The notes below the pieces were generated by a model that was given only the letters and a program-made list of their open reading frames with translations, ran no database searches and was not told the DNA's origin. 64,000 nt of DNA. It comes from Candidatus Poribacteria bacterium (GTDB taxonomy: Bacteria; Poribacteria; WGA-4E; WGA-3G). Position numbers and translations under genes: made by a program. The stretch is from NCBI GenBank assembly GCA_003635315.1, contig PYJD01000023.1, forward strand, positions 279,273 to 343,272. Reading direction: 5' to 3'. Positions 44,361 to 52,974 of this stretch are shown here, piece by piece (the first letter of the stretch is position 1; each line of letters begins with the position of its first letter).

Positions 44361-44487
44361 ATACCATTTCTAAGAAATATTATGACATATCAACACTATT
44401 CACCCAACCCGGTAGGAGCGGTTTGGAACCGCTACGAATATAATATAACATGCGTATTTATGACACCTATTCATTTAGAATTGGTAT
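44361..44487. repeat. Most complete copy of the ATACCA-type MITE (127 bp)
   Basis: It begins ATACCATTTCTAA (44361) and ends TTAGAATTGGTAT (44475-44487); the ends are inverted copies matching at 12 of 13 positions. The left half contains GAAATATTATGACATAT and ACTATTCACCCAACCCGG. The centre, AGGAGCGGTTTGGAACCGCT, is palindromic, and the right half has GTATTTATGACACCTATTCA. A TA-rich target (ATT|ATACCA...GGTAT|TAG) fits TA duplication. It has no open reading frame. Copies in varied states occur at 3574, 4528, 10204, 16016 and 34460. Confidence 0.75.
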
Positions 44488-44594
44488 TAGATTGAATCGT
44501 CAATTAATTGTGCAATATTGAAATGAGATATAGAAACACATGTCTATACTACCAATTAATAGATAGGATACACATGTGTTCTATTGAATTCCGT

Positions 44595-45962
44595 TTATCG
44601 TGTTAAATTGAGAGCTTTGTTGAACTTTTGTTTAGCAAATTGTCCCCATTCTTTGATTTTATCATTACGAAAAATAGGATTCTTCCAATCTGTATCGGCA
44701 ATTTTCATTGCCTCTTCTTCGGTAAGTGGCATTTCCACTAAAGCTTCAATTGCTGCTTCTCGTTTACTTTCGTCTTTACATTTTTGTATAGCTTTCCATG
44801 CTGTAACAAGATCTTTATGAGAATCTATTATTAATACCCCGAAGAGATCATTAACAATATCCCAACGGGTGCTTCCTTTAGTTGCATCATAAGGAAATGG
44901 GGTAATCTTCAGTGTAAACGGATTAGTGACAACACATCGATCACCTAATTTTTCATATAAGGTAGGTAACACACTGGCACGGTTCAATCCACCTTTCCAC
45001 TGTGGACCTTCTGGATCAGTATCCCTTAACATCCATAATTTTTGTGCATTCTCTGATAGAACGAATTCAATAAATTTCTGAGCTACTTCAATATTCGGTG
45101 CTCCCTTTAATATTGCTATGGAATCAGGATTTACCACTGCCCCATCGGAAGGTAGGACATACTTTATAGTTTCCGATCCAACAGATGCAATTTGACTGTA
45201 GGCATAAAAGTCAATAGCTAATCCATAGATGACTTGTCCTGCAGCAACATCTCTTGGTATGACATTTGCCCCGGCGGAAAAATTCTTTACGTTACCTCCA
45301 AGTCGAGTTAATAATGCAAAACCATTATCCCAGCCACGTGTCTGGAGGATTATTTCATACATCATGTGTGCACTGCCACTCTCTCGCGGGTCGGCTGCCC
45401 CAATTTTCCCTATGAGTCTTATATCCCCTAAATCATCCCAAGTTTTCGTTTCAGGTAAACGTCTCAATTGACGTAATTTCTCATTATACATGATCCCAAA
45501 ACTTGACAATGCAGCACCATACCAACGGTAATTAGAATCATAGACAGGAATTCCATGGTAAGTTTGAGGAATTTCTTCCAGTTGTGCTTCTGGTAATTTG
45601 TAAGAAGATAATAGATCATTTTCTGCAAATCTTAAATAACTGTCGGTACCGCCACCGAAAAAGATATCAACACCAATTCCATCAGGTAATCTTTTAAACT
45701 CTGAGTCTATATACCGATAATTGGATGAAGTGCCACCAAGGTCCCTCCAATTTGTCTTCACAGGACGTCCCGTTTGTTCTTCATACCATTTCTCAAAATT
45801 ACTGGCAAATTCCTTCTCAATACCTTCATGATGGGGTGAAATTATTATCAGTTGATCCTGTGCATATACGGTATAAGGTAGAATTAAGCAACCAAACAAT
45901 AAACCACAACAAATGACTAATACGATTTTTATGTCATACCGTATAAGGTGAAGTTTGCACAT
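44595..45962 (-). CDS. Extracellular solute-binding protein, iron(III)-type ABC family
   Basis: A 455-residue exported protein with signal IKIVLVICCGLLFGCLILPYTVYA. The mature start QDQLIIISPHHEGIEKEFASNFEKWYEEQTGRPV and the GVDIFFGGGTDSYLRFAEND and GKIGAADPRESGSAHMMYEIIL blocks match bacterial periplasmic binding proteins of the iron(III)/2-aminoethylphosphonate/putrescine superfamily. The ligand is not clear. No cognate permease or ATPase is adjacent. The gene is preceded by a 44-residue membrane microprotein at 46029-46163, 66 bases away on the same strand, and followed by the MITE at 44361-44487. Confidence 0.82.
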   Translation of the reverse strand: MCKLHLIRYDIKIVLVICCGLLFGCLILPYTVYAQDQLIIISPHHEGIEKEFASNFEKWYEEQTGRPVKTNWRDLGGTSSNYRYIDSEFKRLPDGIGVDIFFGGGTDSYLRFAENDLLSSYKLPEAQLEEIPQTYHGIPVYDSNYRWYGAALSSFGIMYNEKLRQLRRLPETKTWDDLGDIRLIGKIGAADPRESGSAHMMYEIILQTRGWDNGFALLTRLGGNVKNFSAGANVIPRDVAAGQVIYGLAIDFYAYSQIASVGSETIKYVLPSDGAVVNPDSIAILKGAPNIEVAQKFIEFVLSENAQKLWMLRDTDPEGPQWKGGLNRASVLPTLYEKLGDRCVVTNPFTLKITPFPYDATKGSTRWDIVNDLFGVLIIDSHKDLVTAWKAIQKCKDESKREAAIEALVEMPLTEEEAMKIADTDWKNPIFRNDKIKEWGQFAKQKFNKALNLTR

Positions 45963-46028
45963 ATGATGTTTTTCTCCTATATTATCAATGATAGATTGTA
46001 TTCCAAATTATCATCCGGGATCTCAGTC

Positions 46029-46163
46029 TCAAATGAATGCTACGATATCCGGCATTTTCCATACTAATATTATTATGACCACAAGTAGAATTATATAATA
46101 TACTAACATAGATTTAATATGTTTTTTCTTAAAGAGCATACGGGATGGCTTTTTTTCTTGCAT
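46029..46163 (-). CDS. Single-pass membrane microprotein (44 residues) upstream of the solute-binding protein
   Basis: A short frame MQEKKPSRMLFKKKHIKSML followed by VYYIILLVVIIILVWKMPDI and VAFI. A basic N-terminus (nine Lys/Arg, apart from His, in the first 18 residues) precedes one hydrophobic helix of about 17 residues, the pattern of a small inner-membrane protein with the basic end inside. The ATG at 46163 is preceded by GTAGGTAGTGAT, an acceptable ribosome-binding site, and the stop is 66 bases before the solute-binding protein start, so co-transcription is likely. No family recognised. It could be a regulatory membrane peptide or part of the uptake system. Confidence 0.55.
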   Translation of the reverse strand: MQEKKPSRMLFKKKHIKSMLVYYIILLVVIIILVWKMPDIVAFI

Positions 46164-46279
46164 TATCACTACCTACAGACATCAATAGAGATTAATTAAA
46201 AATAATGTTCAATAATAACATACACAATCATGAATTGTCAAACCTATAGGGGAGTATGTTTCTTGTTACGTATATCTAA

Positions 46280-46308
46280 TTGAAAAGTATTATACTTTAG
46301 AATATAAT
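46280..46308 (+). promoter_or_regulatory. Sigma70 promoter of the AAA/DUF234 ATPase gene
   Basis: TTGAAA (46280-46285), a 17-base spacer and a perfect TATAAT (46303-46308). Transcription would begin near 46315, within the palindrome below and about 30 bases before the ATG. Confidence 0.7.
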
Positions 46309-46321
46309 ACTCTAAAGTATA
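46291..46321. promoter_or_regulatory. Operator-like palindrome over the ATPase promoter
   Basis: TATACTTTAG (46291-46300) and CTAAAGTATA (46312-46321) are perfect 10-bp inverted arms with an 11-base spacer, giving a 21-base centre-to-centre spacing (two helical turns). The spacer contains the TATAAT element, so a protein bound here would block transcription. Confidence 0.65.
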
Positions 46322-46344
46322 TTATTCGGAACAAGGAATTTGTT

Positions 46345-47763
46345 ATGTTCTTAAACCGCGAATCTGAATTAGAAGCATTGGAACAGAGATATCAATCTGG
46401 TAATGCGGAATTTTTTGTAATTTATGGTAGACGAAGAGTTGGAAAAACAGAACTATTATTGCAGTTTTGTAAAAACAAAAAGAGTATATACTTTATTGCA
46501 AGTCAACTGAATGAACAAGATCACCTCAGACAATTAAAGGAGCTTGCAGGCAATGTAATTGATGATCCATTGCTTCAAAGTATGAGATTCACCGATTGGG
46601 AAACAACACTGATTTACTTTTCACAGAAATCCCAAGAAGAACGTCTCATTATTGTTCTTGATGAATTTCAATATTTATGTGAAGACAATACAGCACTCCC
46701 CTCCTTAATTCAACGGTTTTGGGATTTAACGGGTAAAAATAGCAATCTATTCTTAATTTTATGTGGATCACAAGTTGGATTTATGGAACGTGAAGTATTA
46801 TCTGAGAAATCACCACTGTTTGGTAGGAGAACTGGTCAATTACAATTAATGCCATTATCATATAGGAATAGTACACTATTTTTTCCTGGTTATAACACAA
46901 AAGAGAAAATCATGGTATATTGCATCCTTGGTGGTATACCTGCCTATCTCAAACGTTTTGAGATAAATTATTCCCGCAACTCACATCAAAATATTGATAA
47001 TCCAATAAAACATAATATTATCAATGAAATGCTAACACCCCAAGGATATTTATTTGATGAAGTCAACTTTTTATTACGGATGGAGCTTAGAGAAATTAGA
47101 ATCTATAGCAGTATTCTTCAAGCTATTGCAGGTGGTGCGACTCGGATCAATGAGATTACACAAAGGGTGAACCTTGATCAAGCTAAGACAAATAAATACT
47201 TGAGTGTTTTGAGAGATTTAAGGTTGGTTAACCGTGTAATTCCTATAACCGAACGCGCACCTGAAAAAAGTAGAAAAGGTATTTATAAGATCTCTGATAA
47301 TTATCTGAATTTCTGGTTTCGATTTATACTTCCAAATAGGAGTTTAATTGAAACCGGAAATAGTCAATTGGTATACCAACAGTTGATAGAACCATTTTTA
47401 TCCGATTACATGGGACTATTATTTGAAGAGCTTTGTCGACAGTATGTATCTCTATATTGGGAGGAGAAGTTAAAGATTGCACCATTAAGAATCGGTTCAC
47501 ATTGGGATGCAAATTGTGAAATAGACTTATTGACTCATAATATGGATGGTAGTCACTGGTTTGGAGAATGTAAGTGGTGGAATAAACCTGTGGGGGTAAA
47601 CGTACTCAATCAATTAATAGATAAATCTACTAAAGTTCCAGATGAGTGGGGAGAAAAACCAAGATATGTACTGTTTTCTTTAAGTGGTTTTAATGAATCA
47701 TTAAGACAGAGAGCAAACGATGAAGATGTAATATTAATTGAACTTGATGATCTGCTTGATTAA
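46345..47763 (+). CDS. AAA ATPase with C-terminal DUF234 nuclease-like domain
   Basis: A 472-residue protein of the archaeal-type ATPase family. Walker A is YGRRRVGKTELLLQF (about residues 27-41), Walker B is LIIVLDEFQYL (about 101-111), and sensor 1 is ILCGSQVGFMERE. A winged-helix segment (ITQRVNLDQAKTNKYLSVLRDLRLVNRVIPI) follows, and the C-terminal DUF234 domain has the PD-(D/E)xK-like CEIDLLTHN...HWFGECKWW pattern (acidic residues and E-x-K near residues 395-415). Such proteins are often isolated, horizontally spread genes of unclear function. AAGGAATTTGTT precedes the ATG. The promoter is buried in a 10-bp palindrome. Confidence 0.85.
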   Translation: MFLNRESELEALEQRYQSGNAEFFVIYGRRRVGKTELLLQFCKNKKSIYFIASQLNEQDHLRQLKELAGNVIDDPLLQSMRFTDWETTLIYFSQKSQEERLIIVLDEFQYLCEDNTALPSLIQRFWDLTGKNSNLFLILCGSQVGFMEREVLSEKSPLFGRRTGQLQLMPLSYRNSTLFFPGYNTKEKIMVYCILGGIPAYLKRFEINYSRNSHQNIDNPIKHNIINEMLTPQGYLFDEVNFLLRMELREIRIYSSILQAIAGGATRINEITQRVNLDQAKTNKYLSVLRDLRLVNRVIPITERAPEKSRKGIYKISDNYLNFWFRFILPNRSLIETGNSQLVYQQLIEPFLSDYMGLLFEELCRQYVSLYWEEKLKIAPLRIGSHWDANCEIDLLTHNMDGSHWFGECKWWNKPVGVNVLNQLIDKSTKVPDEWGEKPRYVLFSLSGFNESLRQRANDEDVILIELDDLLD

Positions 47764-47772
47764 AGTCATATA

Positions 47773-49188
47773 CTAAAAAATCGGTCTATGTGGATCAATA
47801 AAATTATTGTATTTATCCTTTTGTCGTGGGGTTGGTAATGCATTTATTCTTGATTGTAATCTTGATAGCTGTTGGTTATAATTAGGATTATCAATCAGAT
47901 TATTATTCTCGTGAGGGTCATTGGATAAATCAAAGAGTTGATCTTGCCAACCTTTGTCATTATCAAATCGAAAATACTTTAGATCTCCTTCTTTAACCAT
48001 AACAGAAGGACCATTTTGAGCACGCCACAGTTCACTGTATACTGTATCATCCCAATCCCCGTTTTCGTTCTGAATTAGAGGGACAAGTGATTTCCCATCA
48101 ATATCCTCTGGTATAGGAATATCTGATAATTCACATAATGTTGGAAAGAGATCTACTAAGGAAACATTTTTCTCGATAGTTTTCTGTTCTGAACCAAATA
48201 TTTTTGGATTCCATATAGAAAGTGGTACACGTACAGATGGTTCAAAATAGCTTTGTTTTTCCCATAACCCTTTTGTACCTAACATCTCACCGTGATCAGA
48301 GAGAAAGACGATAATAAATTCATCGAGTACATTCAAATGTTCTAATTTCTGAATAACACGTCCAAATTGCATATCCATCCATTCTATCATACCGTAGTAG
48401 GCTGCAGTGGCACGATGGGCTTGACGGTATGTAACATCTTTCCCAACTTCAACTCTAAAAAAGTTATCATAATCAAAATTCTCATTGGGTTCATCAATAA
48501 TAGGTTCAACCCGTTGCATATAATAGTTAAACAGATCAAGTGGACATTGGTATGGATAATGGGGTGCGATTAGACTTACCGCCATACAGAGTGGATTTGC
48601 TTTTGGTCTATCATAAGAGGCATTAACAAAAAATTCTTCAAGGAAGAGTAGTGCCCCATCCACATTGTATTGATCGTGAAGCATCCAATGTCCAATACCC
48701 GGTTGTGCATCACGGATCTCCTGAACAACTTTGTTCTGTTTCATGCCAGTACCAGGTTCACGGACAATTTTTGCAGTGTGTTCATCCTTAACTGGTGGAT
48801 ATGGATAGCCGTTATTTCCAATGATATCCCGTCCAATTCGCTCATGCCATCCATGCATTACATCCTGTCCAACAAAATGCATTTTTCCGGCACAGCATGA
48901 ATAGTAGCCATAATTACCTAAATGTCCAGGAATAGTTCGAACTTCGGTTGGCATTGGATCACCGAAGTTTAAGCATCCACTGTTACGAGGGTAGAGTCCT
49001 GATAGGAAACTCTGTCTTGCGGGTACACAAACTGGGGATGGCGTATAAGCATTTCTAAAATATGTTCCTTCGTTGATAAAACGAGTGAGTGTAGGTGTTC
49101 TTATGACAGGATCATCTTCTATGGGTAGGATATCAGGTCGGTGTTCATCATTGATAAGTAATAGGATATGTGGTTTTTTTGTTGCCAT
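47773..49188 (-). CDS. Type I sulfatase
   Basis: A 471-residue sulfatase of the alkaline-phosphatase fold. The signature SPVCVPARQSFLSGLYPRNSG (C-x-P-x-R, about residues 52-72) contains the cysteine that is converted to formylglycine. Metal-binding residues appear in HILLINDEHRPDI and in VFLSDHGEMLGTKGLWEKQSYFEPSVRVPL near residue 300. No signal peptide is seen, so it may be cytoplasmic or use another route. A catalytically active formylglycine-generating enzyme is not evident in the window; the SUMF1-domain lipoprotein at 55171 lacks the relevant cysteines. It probably removes sulfate from sulfated sugars or glycans, the common role in these organisms, but the substrate is unknown. Confidence 0.88.
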   Translation of the reverse strand: MATKKPHILLLINDEHRPDILPIEDDPVIRTPTLTRFINEGTYFRNAYTPSPVCVPARQSFLSGLYPRNSGCLNFGDPMPTEVRTIPGHLGNYGYYSCCAGKMHFVGQDVMHGWHERIGRDIIGNNGYPYPPVKDEHTAKIVREPGTGMKQNKVVQEIRDAQPGIGHWMLHDQYNVDGALLFLEEFFVNASYDRPKANPLCMAVSLIAPHYPYQCPLDLFNYYMQRVEPIIDEPNENFDYDNFFRVEVGKDVTYRQAHRATAAYYGMIEWMDMQFGRVIQKLEHLNVLDEFIIVFLSDHGEMLGTKGLWEKQSYFEPSVRVPLSIWNPKIFGSEQKTIEKNVSLVDLFPTLCELSDIPIPEDIDGKSLVPLIQNENGDWDDTVYSELWRAQNGPSVMVKEGDLKYFRFDNDKGWQDQLFDLSNDPHENNNLIDNPNYNQQLSRLQSRINALPTPRQKDKYNNFIDPHRPIF

Positions 49189-49226
49189 GGTAGATTGACA
49201 AAGAGAAATAGGTCAGAATATAACAT

Positions 49227-49985
49227 TTAATATAGGGACATCAGACCTTCAGCTCCCGGAATGTGTTTTTTCTCAAATTCTGGCGTAATCCATCTTGCTC
49301 CAGCATCTTTTCCTGGATTCCGATATGCATAAACAACTGTCCAACGTGTGTCACTGTCTGGCTTTCTTGGATTTACGGCATGTGCAGCATGTGTCCACAT
49401 CAATACAACCGTACCCTTGGGTACAGATAATTCCTCAATCTCTAACGGATTCCCGGTTTCTGAGTGAGTTTTTCCAACTAACCAACCCTCTCGTAAGACA
49501 CTATCTGTAGCACCATGTATTTTGGGATCTCTATAAAGGTGGCTTCCCGGTACCACTTTTAAACCCCCATCATCTGCTTCGAATCCATTAACATAGAAGA
49601 AAATTCGGACAAAACCGTAACGTGGGTCATCATCAGAATAGCCATGACTATGCCAACCGATACCACCGTTGCCTCCAGGTCGATTGAGACTTACACAGTG
49701 GTCATATCTAATCTCATCACCGAGTACTTCACGTGCAAGTTTTAACATCTGGGGGTGTCCAATTAGACTTTCAAGATAACTATCATATTCCGCAGAAAAC
49801 CTGTTTGGTTCATGTCCTACTTTACATCCAGGTATGAGTGATTGTATCCGATCCAAAGACTCCGTCAAGCGTTTCTGTGCATCATCAGTCAAAAGACCAG
49901 GTAAGGCATAGTGACCATCAAAATCTAATTCCTCTTTTTCCTGATAATCGAATGTATAATCATGAAAAATTGGGATCTGATGCAT
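49227..49985 (-). CDS. PhyH-family dioxygenase with unusual H-x-H metal motif
   Basis: A 252-residue protein of the phytanoyl-CoA dioxygenase fold. It has GGNGGIGWHSHGYSDDDPRYGFVRIFFYVNG, DDGGLKVVPGSHLYRDPK and the distal MWTHAAHAVNPR with arginine in DTRWTVVYAYRNPG. The first metal motif is H-S-H rather than the usual H-x-D/E; acids follow shortly after (SDDD). It may use a different metal ligand set. ATG at 49985 with AAGGAGAAATTTC upstream replaces the longer 50081 start. It is followed by the sulfatase gene, with which it may be co-transcribed (40 bases between them). Confidence 0.78.
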   Translation of the reverse strand: MHQIPIFHDYTFDYQEKEELDFDGHYALPGLLTDDAQKRLTESLDRIQSLIPGCKVGHEPNRFSAEYDSYLESLIGHPQMLKLAREVLGDEIRYDHCVSLNRPGGNGGIGWHSHGYSDDDPRYGFVRIFFYVNGFEADDGGLKVVPGSHLYRDPKIHGATDSVLREGWLVGKTHSETGNPLEIEELSVPKGTVVLMWTHAAHAVNPRKPDSDTRWTVVYAYRNPGKDAGARWITPEFEKKHIPGAEGLMSLY

Positions 49986-50102
49986 GAAATTTCTCCTTGA
50001 TAAAATACAATTAGATTCAGTTGTTCTGTTATGTATATCAGATGAAGACATAACAGAACAACCAGTAAAACCAATTATCATAGTAATTGTAATTTAATGT
50101 GA

Positions 50103-50900
50103 TTAATTGATCTTAAATTTTGCCCATGTTGTTGTTAGTTTATCTGAAGGATTAACACTGGCAGTCATTTCTAATCCTTCATTCATAATGGTGTCAATAT
50201 CATCAACTGACATGGCTACATTGAAGATTGCAACATCATCAACTATGCCGGGGAAAAAAGCGCCCCACTGTCCATGTTGTCCTGTGGCGAGATAGATACC
50301 GATTAGGAATGGTTTATCGGATAAAGGGTTTCGTCCAAGGTTTTTTGCATTTGATCCAGCACCAATCTCTTTAGCATCCAGATATACTACAAATTCTTCA
50401 CCATCCCATGTAACTGCTACATGATGCCAATCGGTATCTGGTGTCCAAGGTGCATCAATATAGTGAAGTGAAGACGCGGGATCATGGGTATGATGTCTGA
50501 TGATATTTGCATCCCACCAAAATCCTGGTGCCCAATCATCCTTTGTTACAACTGCCATCCCACCACCGGGTACATTAGCTAATTTAAACCAAAGAGCAAT
50601 TGTATGTTCTTCACCAACCCATAGAGAATCATCGTGAGGAATCTCAACATAATCATCGGATCCATCAAGTTCTAATGCCTTTCCAAATTTACCATTTACC
50701 CATTTAGCCCCACCATGAATTTGTCCATTATTATCCTTACCAGATGCATCCTTAGCTACATCACCTGCCCCCTCATTAAAATATAACATTACAACACAAT
50801 CGTTAAAATCAATTTCCGCTGCAGAAGAATAAATAATTACCAGATTAAACAGTATTAAACTAACACATAATGGTATAAACCGTGTGATTGTAGTTTTCAT
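50103..50900 (-). CDS. Secreted LamG/concanavalin-like domain protein
   Basis: A 265-residue exported protein with signal KTTITRFIPLCVSLILFNLVIIYSSA. One LamG-like jelly-roll covers most of it: MLYFNEGAGDVAKDASGKDNNGQIHGGAKWVNGKFGKALELDGSDDYVEIPHDDSL at the start, HTIALWFKL, and the DWHHVAVTWDGEEFVVYLDAKEIG block that is typical of the fold. It probably binds glycans or other surfaces. GTG-ATG overlap: ATG at 50900 is the likely start, with TAGGAGG upstream. No enzyme domain. It neighbours the PhyH genes and sulfatase, a surface or carbohydrate-related neighbourhood. Confidence 0.82.
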   Translation of the reverse strand: MKTTITRFIPLCVSLILFNLVIIYSSAAEIDFNDCVVMLYFNEGAGDVAKDASGKDNNGQIHGGAKWVNGKFGKALELDGSDDYVEIPHDDSLWVGEEHTIALWFKLANVPGGGMAVVTKDDWAPGFWWDANIIRHHTHDPASSLHYIDAPWTPDTDWHHVAVTWDGEEFVVYLDAKEIGAGSNAKNLGRNPLSDKPFLIGIYLATGQHGQWGAFFPGIVDDVAIFNVAMSVDDIDTIMNEGLEMTASVNPSDKLTTTWAKFKIN

Positions 50901-51066
50901 CACGTATTCCCTCCTAAAATTATAAAACTATTCATCCGTTGGGTTGAACATTTGTATATCATTCATTGATAAGTCAAAACCTGAAAGATAATGTATATAC
51001 AGTATATAATGATATAAAAAATGTATCAAATTAAATTTGTTGAATGCTCCATAACATACAATATTT

Positions 51067-51912
51067 CTATTTCAGCTGGGGTCCCGGTGATCTATTCCAT
51101 TTAATCGGTTCAGTTTCACCATTGTATATTGGGGCAAGTTCAGAAATTCGCTCCCAATCCGCATCTGTCCAGGCATTACTTTGTCGAAGTCTACCAATAT
51201 GTGCCCTCATTCCAGATGGAAGTAAATCAAAATAAGGATGATACCAAAGCGTGATGACTGTCCTATCTTCCCCAGATTGATTACCATGAGAGGCATGAAG
51301 TAGTCGTGAATCACCTATTACAAGGTCACCTGCATTTACAGAAATATCCTCTTCATCTGGATATTCTTGATATGCTGGATGATTAGGGTTATCTACTCGT
51401 TGTAATTCCTGAGTATGTGCATTCGGTAATATGTCATGAAGTTTATGACGTTTCAGATGTGAACCTGAGATAACGCGTAAACATCCATTATAGGGTGTTG
51501 TATCAACCAGATAATACATTAGAAAAAGTTGTTGTGGTAAAGGGGTATAACTACTCGGATCGTTCCAACCCCACCAATCCTGATGCCAGAACAAAGGTGG
51601 ACTCTTCGGTGGTTTACTGATGACATATCCAGATGACCATTTTGGTCTCAAGAAACCCAGTGCTTCAAGAGTTTGTAAGACCCGTGGGTAAACAACTAAT
51701 TCTGAGAATATTGAATGACTATAGACACTGATCATACTACCAGAAGAACGGTGGTCCGTCCGTTCATCTTCAGTTTGTTGACTCAGCAATTTTTCTGTTG
51801 CCAATCGAAGATCAGTTAGAATGTCATTCTGTAGAACATTTCTAATTACACAGAATCCATCCCTGATTAATTTATCATATACCTCTTTTGGTTTATTTAT
51901 TTTTATTTCCAT
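51067..51912 (-). CDS. Phytanoyl-CoA dioxygenase (PhyH) family protein
   Basis: A 281-residue Fe(II)/2-oxoglutarate oxygenase. RDGFCVIRNVL is the family opening. The metal motif is PLFWHQDWWGWND (H-x-D, about residue 115), the distal histidine is in DSRLLHASHGNQSGEDRTVITLWYHP with the 2-oxoglutarate arginine, and LRVISGSHLKRH is the P/S-GSH turn. All key residues are present. The substrate is unknown. It is followed by the LamG gene and preceded by a methyltransferase gene on the same strand, 20 bases away. Confidence 0.87.
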   Translation of the reverse strand: MEIKINKPKEVYDKLIRDGFCVIRNVLQNDILTDLRLATEKLLSQQTEDERTDHRSSGSMISVYSHSIFSELVVYPRVLQTLEALGFLRPKWSSGYVISKPPKSPPLFWHQDWWGWNDPSSYTPLPQQLFLMYYLVDTTPYNGCLRVISGSHLKRHKLHDILPNAHTQELQRVDNPNHPAYQEYPDEEDISVNAGDLVIGDSRLLHASHGNQSGEDRTVITLWYHPYFDLLPSGMRAHIGRLRQSNAWTDADWERISELAPIYNGETEPIKWNRSPGPQLK

Positions 51913-51932
51913 GATTACTCAATTCTTAATTC

Positions 51933-52712
51933 TTAGTTCTTAAATGCAACCAAAGAAAAACCGTTGTCATAATTTGGTTGAAAATCCTCTAACCTGCGTT
52001 TCTTATAAAAATGGATAACTCTGAATCCCGCTTCATCAAGACAGACTTTGAGTTGTTTTGGACTCAGAAGCTTTACGAAAAAATCACATTTAAAATGTCT
52101 ATTTGTGTTGTAATCGATTTTTAACCAAGTATGTGTTTCACCTTCATTTTCCTCATCATATTCAGCATTCTGATGGATAAATACATTCTTCTGAATTTCA
52201 GTCTGTTTCGTCCAAGGATATTTCTTTTTTATAATTGTCTGATTTGGATGAACAAAATATAATCTTCCATCCGATTTTAATGCCTTATATATACCGGATA
52301 ATAATGAAACCAATCCTTCTCTCGATTTATAGAAAAATGAACCTTCAAAGAAAATTACAGAGAATTCATCCTGAAAACTCATTTCATTATAATCACCTAA
52401 AATATACTCTATCTCTAAATTTTCATGTAAAGTGTTCTGTCTTGCGACAGACAGAAAATTAGAAGATAAATCCATTCCAATTACTGGAAATCCACATCTT
52501 GCAAACTCACGTGTATAGCTTCCTATTCCACATCCTGCATCTAAGATATAATCTTTATGTGATAAACCTAACGCCTGCTGATAGAATGGTATATGTCGTT
52601 TAACAAAATCGGGTGCTTCAAAATTATAATTCCCATGCTGTAGATACCATTCATCATATACTTCATGACCAAAATCAGTTCTGATGTATTCAGTTGGAAG
52701 ATTTTCAATCAT
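51933..52712 (-). CDS. Class I SAM-dependent methyltransferase
   Basis: A 259-residue methyltransferase. SAM-binding motif I is YILDAGCGIGSYTREFARCGFPVIGMDLS (D/E-A-G-C-G-x-G), and the later VIFFEGSFFYKSREGLVSLLSGIYKALKSDGRLYFVHPN and LDEAGFRVIHFYKKRR strands match UbiE/Methyltransf_25-type enzymes. Target substrate unknown. The start is uncertain: the ATG at 52712 has TTAGGTC upstream, while a longer frame begins at 52787 and adds about 25 non-conserved residues. Followed immediately by a PhyH gene, so an operon with modifying chemistry is possible. Confidence 0.82.
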   Translation of the reverse strand: MIENLPTEYIRTDFGHEVYDEWYLQHGNYNFEAPDFVKRHIPFYQQALGLSHKDYILDAGCGIGSYTREFARCGFPVIGMDLSSNFLSVARQNTLHENLEIEYILGDYNEMSFQDEFSVIFFEGSFFYKSREGLVSLLSGIYKALKSDGRLYFVHPNQTIIKKKYPWTKQTEIQKNVFIHQNAEYDEENEGETHTWLKIDYNTNRHFKCDFFVKLLSPKQLKVCLDEAGFRVIHFYKKRRLEDFQPNYDNGFSLVAFKN

Positions 52713-52847
52713 CTGATATTGACCTAATGAATAGAATTGATAATTACATAGTGTCTTCTCAACTAATAAAACCACACTGGGAAACAAATGTCAAGTAATT
52801 TAGGAGACGCATCTTACAATTTTTGACCTTATTGACAACTGAATTTC

Positions 52848-52875
52848 TTGACTTATTTTGATGAATTGATATGAT
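52848..52875 (+). promoter_or_regulatory. Sigma70-like promoter for the MDR reductase gene
   Basis: TTGACT at 52848-52853, a 16-base spacer and TATGAT at 52870-52875; overall a reasonable match to the consensus, with TSS near 52882 and about 90 bases of leader before the ATG at 52975. Confidence 0.45.
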
Positions 52876-52974
52876 AATTAGATAGAATTTTGACATTATA
52901 TAGTTTCTTGTGCGTATTGTTCTGGATTCCTATGATACGGAATAAACCCAAAACATTTATAATTGGAGAATACT

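Noticed and set aside
46291..46321. Rho-independent terminator
   Set aside because: The palindrome has an 11-base AT-only spacer holding a TATAAT box and no T-run after the stem; promoter-operator fits better.
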